Assembly: GCF_000286315.1 (NCBI RefSeq)
Contig: NZ_ALJG01000354.1
Span: 1-42,436, forward strand
Length of the DNA: 42,436 nucleotides
Reading direction: 5' to 3'
Source of the DNA: Paenisporosarcina sp. TG20
Lineage (GTDB): Bacteria; Bacillota; Bacilli; Bacillales_A; Planococcaceae
Shown piece by piece: positions 42,423-42,436 of the stretch; positions within the stretch are counted from its first letter, which is position 1, and every line of letters starts with the position of its first letter. The translations under genes were made by a program, and so were the position numbers. Under the pieces are notes generated by a model. That model searched no databases. It saw nothing but the letters and a program-made list of their open reading frames with translations, and was not told the origin of the DNA.

Positions 42423-42436
42423 AAGGAGAATGATTG
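42423..42436 (+). promoter_or_regulatory. Ribosome binding site of a gene starting at the window edge
   Basis: AAAGGAGA is followed by TTG at 42434-42436 at normal spacing; an ATG at 42430 is too close. A coding region probably begins here and continues beyond the window. Confidence 0.45.

Larger units (their letters stand above)
41824..42436. other. Gene-poor end of the window with two hairpins
   Basis: About 600 bases with no convincing gene. It contains a hairpin at 41931-41953 (AAAGGCT/AGCCTTT) and a terminator-like stem at 42126-42153. A 65-residue open frame at 42226-42423 has only a weak ribosome binding site and low-complexity hydrophobic content. Confidence 0.5.

Noticed and set aside
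42226-42423. 65-residue hydrophobic frame near the window end
   Set aside because: Weak ribosome binding site and AT-rich composition that opens frames by chance.

Overview
The window is AT-rich DNA from a low-GC Gram-positive bacterium, most likely a member of the Bacillales and plausibly of the Planococcaceae/Caryophanaceae (Sporosarcina, Lysinibacillus, Psychrobacillus type). Supporting signs are strong AGGAGG-type ribosome binding sites, frequent TTG/GTG starts, a bacillithiol-system protein (YtxJ), a DUF3243 protein and an AdaA-type methylphosphotriester transferase. No rRNA, tRNA, CRISPR array, phage or intact insertion sequence was seen. The genus is an inference from family content.

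Region 1 (1-4.7 kb) is a tight operon: two ABC permease genes (the first cut by the window edge and apparently frameshifted), an ABC ATPase, a CDP-alcohol phosphatidyltransferase-family enzyme, a mercuric-reductase-like flavoprotein and a TVP38/TMEM64 membrane protein. The gene set resembles the uncharacterised E. coli ydjXYZ-ynjABCDEF neighbourhood and may be one conserved membrane or redox system of unknown substrate.

Region 2 (4.7-10.8 kb) holds mostly small stress and housekeeping genes: a DUF1499 protein, a glutathionyl-hydroquinone-reductase-like enzyme, YtxJ, two GNAT acetyltransferases, a GIY-YIG nuclease, an aldo/keto reductase and a methyltransferase. An array of seven 21-bp repeats lies between convergent genes at 8.6 kb.

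Region 3 (10.9-32.3 kb) is a large organic-acid catabolic island. It has a TRAP transporter (dctQM divergent from dctP), AEC, MFS and SLC13/DASS transporters, two MmgE/PrpD proteins, a carboxymuconolactone decarboxylase-family protein, an enoyl-CoA hydratase, an acyl-CoA dehydrogenase, a PaaI thioesterase, a two-subunit class I fumarase/tartrate dehydratase, a frameshifted 3-hydroxyisobutyrate/tartronate-semialdehyde-reductase-like gene, an FCD-type GntR regulator, a tartrate/D-malate dehydrogenase-like enzyme, a CitE-like lyase, an enolase-superfamily protein matching D-tartrate dehydratase at every catalytic position, a second methyltransferase paralogous to the one in region 2, and a class III CoA-transferase. 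The most economical reading is uptake and breakdown of tartrate and related hydroxy- or methyl-dicarboxylates through oxaloacetate and CoA-ester routes. A recurring TNGTATMCWA-like motif upstream of four transcription units may be the GntR operator.

Region 4 (32.3-42.4 kb) begins with a second 21-bp repeat array, again between convergent genes. It continues with a divergent DNA alkylation-repair pair (Ogt-type and AdaA-type), a DMT exporter, a PBP4-type D-Ala-D-Ala carboxypeptidase, a tandem-GNAT gene split by an in-frame amber codon, another GNAT gene, an AI-2E-family transporter, two small conserved proteins and a FhuF-like Fe-S protein. The last 1.2 kb is nearly gene-free, with one convincing 50-residue ORF.

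Three apparent lesions (frameshifts near 30 and 24316, amber codon at 36997) could be genuine decay or sequencing errors.
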